Shown piece by piece: positions 7,488-9,468 of a stretch of DNA of 9,468 nucleotides. A model generated the notes under the pieces. That model worked only from the letters and a program-made list of their open reading frames with translations, did no database searches and was not told the DNA's origin. This DNA comes from Treponema sp. (GTDB lineage Bacteria > Spirochaetota > Spirochaetia > Treponematales > Breznakiellaceae). Position numbers and translations under genes: made by a program. The first letter of the stretch is position 1. Every line of letters starts with the position of its first letter. The DNA is taken from NCBI GenBank assembly GCA_031255875.1, contig JAIRRR010000080.1:1-9468 (forward strand). The letters are read 5' to 3'.

Positions 7488-7512
7488 CGGCATCGGATAA
7501 TTGCAGTATTCT
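7484..7512 (+). promoter_or_regulatory. Candidate sigma-70-type promoter for the permease gene
   Basis: TTGACG (7484-7489, five of six to TTGACA) overlaps the jetD TGA stop codon. After exactly 17 bases comes TATTCT (7507-7512, four of six to TATAAT). Transcription would start near 7519, leaving a ~20-base leader with GGAGGT at 7531-7536. This would let the permease be expressed independently of jetABCD; read-through from jetD is equally possible because no terminator is seen between them. Confidence 0.4.
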
Positions 7513-7540
7513 TAGAAAATTTGTAATTTTGGAGGTATTT

Positions 7541-8938
7541 ATGTCCGGCATCGGTCTTATTGTCGTTTTCATCATCGCGATTATTGTGATGATCCTGGCC
7601 ATCTCAAAACTCAAAATCCATCCTTTCCTGGCGATCATGGGAATCTCGCTGCTTTTCGGCCTGGTCGCGGGGATCCCCCTGGTAAATACCAGGGTGGGCG
7701 ACAGAACCGTGGACGGCATCGCCACCGTCATCGGCGCGGGCTTTTCGGGAACCTTCACCAGCATCGGCATCGTCATCATCCTGGGCGCCCTGATCGGAAC
7801 CGTCCTGGAGGCTACCGGCGCGGCCTTTAAATTGGCCGACATGGTTATCAAACTGGTGGGGCCCAAGCACCCGGTCCTGGCCGTGCAGCTCATGGGCTGG
7901 GTAGTTTCCATCCCGGTGTTTTGCGATTCAGGCTTCGTCATCCTGGACCCCATACGGAAGGCCCTGGTAAGGCGGACCAAGGTAAGCAGCGTGTCCCTGG
8001 CCGTAGCCCTGTCAACGGGCCTCTACGCTTCCCACGTCTTTATCCCCCCCACCCCGGGGCCTATCGCCGCGGCCAATACCCTCTTTGGCGAGAGGGCCGG
8101 GGAATATCTGCTCCTGGTCATGGGCCTGGGCGCGCTGGTTTCCATCCCCGCCCTGATCGGCGCGTATTTTTTCAGCCGGTATATCGGCGCCAAGGTAAAA
8201 TCGGTGGAAGACATCGAAATCGATTCGGTGACCGAAACCTACGATGAAATCAAGGCGAGCTACGGGACGCTCCCCAACGGCTTTCTCTCCCTGGCTCCCA
8301 TCATCGTCCCCATCATCCTTATGGCCCTGGGCTCCATTGCCTCCATGGCCGGGTGGACCGGCTTTACCCTCCGGATCTTCAGCTTCCTGGGCACCCCCAT
8401 CATCGCCCTGGCGGCGGGCGTTCTCTTCGCCGTCTGGCAGATCGCGGCGGCCGAAAAACTGGAAGAGTTCTACGGGATCACCAACGAAACCCTGAAGATC
8501 GTGGGCCCCATTCTGTTCATCACCGCTGCGGGCGGCGTCCTGGGCAGGGTCATCGCTTCCACCAGCATCGTCGCCTTTATCACCGCCAACGCCGCCTCCA
8601 TCGCCACCATCGGGATCTTCTTCCCCTTCCTCCTGTCGGCGATTCTCAAGACCGCCCAGGGATCCTCCACAGTAGCCCTGGTTACCACCGCCGGCATCGT
8701 AGCGCCCCTGCTGGGCACCCTGGGGCTGGACTCCCCTCCCCGGACAGCCCTCGCGGTAATGGCCATCGCCGCCGGCGCCATGACCGTGTCCCACGCCAAC
8801 GACTCTTACTTTTGGGTGGTCACCAACTTCGGAGGCATGACGCCCGAACAGGGCTACAAGACCCAGACCGCCGCCACCCTGATAGAGGGCCTCTGCGGCA
8901 TGGCCGGGGTTTTTGTCCTCTCTCTGTTTTTGCGTTAG
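7541..8938 (+). CDS. GntP-family permease (gluconate:H+ symporter family)
   Basis: This is an integral inner-membrane transporter of the GntP family, whose members import gluconate and related sugar acids, or D-serine, with protons. The 465-residue length is normal. The chain is dominated by hydrophobic segments from residue 4 onward (GIGLIVVFIIAIIVMILAI), fitting roughly 12-14 membrane spans. Family hallmarks are IPVFCDSGF (124-132), the loop HVFIPPTPGPIAAAN with PPTPGP at 169-174, DSPPRTALAVMA (397-408) and the C-terminal SHANDSYFW (417-425). The start is ATG 7541, seated behind GGAGGT (7531-7536). The frame is open a further 19 codons upstream, but that stretch is non-hydrophobic and has no ribosome site. 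No kinase, dehydratase or regulator of a sugar-acid pathway lies in the window, so the substrate cannot be assigned. It has no evident functional link with the Wadjet genes. Confidence 0.94.
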   Translation: MSGIGLIVVFIIAIIVMILAISKLKIHPFLAIMGISLLFGLVAGIPLVNTRVGDRTVDGIATVIGAGFSGTFTSIGIVIILGALIGTVLEATGAAFKLADMVIKLVGPKHPVLAVQLMGWVVSIPVFCDSGFVILDPIRKALVRRTKVSSVSLAVALSTGLYASHVFIPPTPGPIAAANTLFGERAGEYLLLVMGLGALVSIPALIGAYFFSRYIGAKVKSVEDIEIDSVTETYDEIKASYGTLPNGFLSLAPIIVPIILMALGSIASMAGWTGFTLRIFSFLGTPIIALAAGVLFAVWQIAAAEKLEEFYGITNETLKIVGPILFITAAGGVLGRVIASTSIVAFITANAASIATIGIFFPFLLSAILKTAQGSSTVALVTTAGIVAPLLGTLGLDSPPRTALAVMAIAAGAMTVSHANDSYFWVVTNFGGMTPEQGYKTQTAATLIEGLCGMAGVFVLSLFLR

Positions 8939-8954
8939 GAGAATTTGGGCGCAT

Positions 8955-8971
8955 CCCCGCCTGCGGCGGGG
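8955..8971 (+). terminator. GC hairpin after the permease gene, possible 3' end structure
   Basis: CCCCGCC (8955-8961) pairs perfectly with GGCGGGG (8965-8971) around a 3-base loop, 16 bases after the permease stop codon. It lacks a following U-tract, so it is at best a weak or Rho-assisted terminator or an RNA-end stabiliser. It is also the first hairpin of the repeat-like module that follows. Confidence 0.3.
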
Positions 8972-9092
8972 CCGGGCTATCCGGGGCTCCGCGTACCCGC
9001 TCCGGCCCCGGCGCTTCGCGCCGGGTCTGCCGCCCTTTGGGGCGGCACCCCTCCTATCCCTTGCGCGTAACTATTCAGCCGCCCCTGCGGGG
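8955..9092. repeat. GC-rich multi-hairpin intergenic module, probably a dispersed repeat
   Basis: Four perfect stem-loops occur in about 140 bases: 8955-8961/8965-8971; 9007-9014/9018-9025 (CCCGGCGC with loop TTC); 9028-9035/9040-9047 (TGCCGCCC with loop TTTG); and 9082-9085/9089-9092. All frames here read as Pro/Arg/Gly-rich nonsense, so it is non-coding. Close packing of short GC hairpins with tri- or tetranucleotide loops is typical of dispersed intergenic repeat families. I have a memory of similar blocks in GC-rich bacterial intergenic regions, but only one copy is present here, so repeat status is inferred. Confidence 0.55.
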
Positions 9093-9115
9093 AATTAAAA
9101 CCCAGGAGGCGCATC

Positions 9116-9178
9116 ATGAAGAATTTGCCCATAGCGCTCATCCTATGCGTCCGGAATGGGCGCCTACTCTTTCTATAA
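9116..9178 (+). pseudogene. 20-codon frame with perfect ribosome site, probably the truncated start of a gene
   Basis: AGGAGG at 9104-9109 stands six bases before ATG 9116, the best-formed translation start in the right end of the window. The product is MKNLPIALILCVRNGRLLFL, ending at TAA 9176-9178. Its beginning (Lys-Asn then a hydrophobic run LPIALILCV) looks like the first part of a signal peptide, with a Cys at residue 11. No long frame follows in phase without a stop: after the TAA the same frame is open again from 9179 to the window end. A frameshift or nonsense mutation in a former secreted-protein gene explains this, as does a genuine tiny peptide. The next frame over continues as MGAYSFYKRFYRQRSH and then stops. 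I do not recognise the family. Confidence 0.3.
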
Positions 9179-9468
9179 GCGGTTCTACCGGCAGCGCAGT
9201 CATTGACAGCAATACCGCGGCAAACACTAATCTTGTTACCGGAAATTGGGAGAGCCGGGTTGAGGGAGATCGCCCTGCTGGCGGACGATCTCCGGCTCGT
9301 CCTCCCTCCGATCATTCACTTCAGAAAGGCCAACAGCTTTTCCGCTTTTGCGACCGCCGTGCTCTTCGCCCTTGACGCCGCGATTTCAGATAGTCCGGCT
9401 TGGCGCAGCTCCCGGCGGTCATACGAACAATGGGCGGACGAACTTGAAGTTGGCTTCAGCGGCAAGCT
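9179..9468. other. Unassigned right end, coding strand unclear
   Basis: No gene can be assigned with confidence. On the + strand, the frame of the 20-codon ORF is open from 9179 to the window end (96 codons) and includes AFATAVLFALDAAISDSPAWRSSRRSYEQWADELEVGF. On the - strand, a 50-codon frame enters from the right edge and stops at 9316-9318, ending RRELRQAGLSEIAASRAKSTAVAKAEKLLAFLK, which reads like a helical protein C-terminus. At most one of these is likely real. Composition at 9160-9250 is less GC-rich than the surrounding genes. Sequence beyond 9468 is needed to decide. Confidence 0.3.
9265..9293. repeat. 8-bp inverted repeat with 13-nt loop
   Basis: GGAGATCG (9265-9272) and CGATCTCC (9286-9293) are exact reverse complements. 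If the - strand frame ending at 9316 is a real gene, this dyad lies about 23 bases past its stop codon, the usual place for a 3'-end hairpin, although no U-tract follows on that strand. On the + strand it has no obvious role. Confidence 0.4.

Noticed and set aside
6114..7493. A 459-codon open frame on the - strand opposite jetD
   Set aside because: It covers almost exactly jetD, whose sense-strand product has the Toprim motifs; the antisense product is Gly/Pro/Ala-rich without recognisable domains.
7484..7540. A 19-codon N-terminal extension of the permease
   Set aside because: There is no ribosome site before it, and GGAGGT at 7531-7536 sits directly before ATG 7541, which begins the first membrane span.
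8012..8794. A 260-codon - strand frame opposite the permease
   Set aside because: The product is an Asp/Gly/His-rich mirror of the hydrophobic permease codons, a standard antisense artefact.
9077..9101. A CRISPR-repeat-like string (small CCCC-TGC-GGGG stem followed by AATTAAAAC)
   Set aside because: It resembles some CRISPR repeat ends but occurs once only; no second copy, spacer spacing or cas gene is visible.
8353..9375. A 340-codon + strand frame overlapping the permease end and running through the hairpin module
   Set aside because: Over the permease it reads as Arg/His/Pro-rich shadow sequence and then passes through non-coding hairpins; the part after 9150 is short and has no recognised homology.

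Overview
The window is GC-rich bacterial chromosomal DNA. It contains the 3' end of a SPOR-domain envelope gene, a complete four-gene Wadjet (JetABCD, SMC-type) plasmid-defence operon, a GntP-family permease gene, and about 530 bases of GC-rich repeat and apparently decayed DNA. All recognisable genes lie on the + strand. High third-position GC, GTG and TTG starts, the Ala/Pro/Lys-rich SPOR protein and the hairpin-rich module near 8955-9092 remind me of GC-rich host-associated spirochaetes (Treponema and relatives). That placement is a weak inference from memory; no ribosomal or other phylogenetic marker is present.

Layout. Positions 1-441 carry the last 146 codons of a SPOR-domain protein. 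Positions 442-584 are intergenic, with a perfect 12-bp inverted repeat (449-460/486-497) and a candidate extended -10 promoter embedded in a small dyad just upstream of the defence genes. Positions 585-7487 are jetA, jetB, jetC and jetD, tightly coupled: jetA/jetB abut with no gap, jetB/jetC overlap by 4 bp, and jetC/jetD overlap by 11 bp if jetD begins at TTG 6159. Positions 7541-8938 encode the permease, with its own strong Shine-Dalgarno site and a possible promoter overlapping the jetD stop codon. Positions 8939-9468 hold a hairpin-rich module, a 20-codon reading frame with a perfect AGGAGG site, and DNA I cannot assign.

How the genes work together. JetC is an SMC-like ATPase (Walker A, hinge, long coiled coils, SGGE signature and Walker B are all visible). 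JetA is the kleisin-like subunit and JetB the KITE-like subunit that load on it. JetD carries a Toprim-type acidic motif (Glu288, Asp340-x-Asp342) and is the DNA-cleaving subunit. In studied Wadjet systems the JetABC motor extrudes DNA loops and JetD cuts small circular DNA such as plasmids. The JetA family here is the one I associate with type II Wadjet rather than the DUF3375 JetA of type I. This is a described class of system. The less explained parts are its promoter/dyad architecture, the low-complexity protein tails, and the repeat-rich degraded right end.
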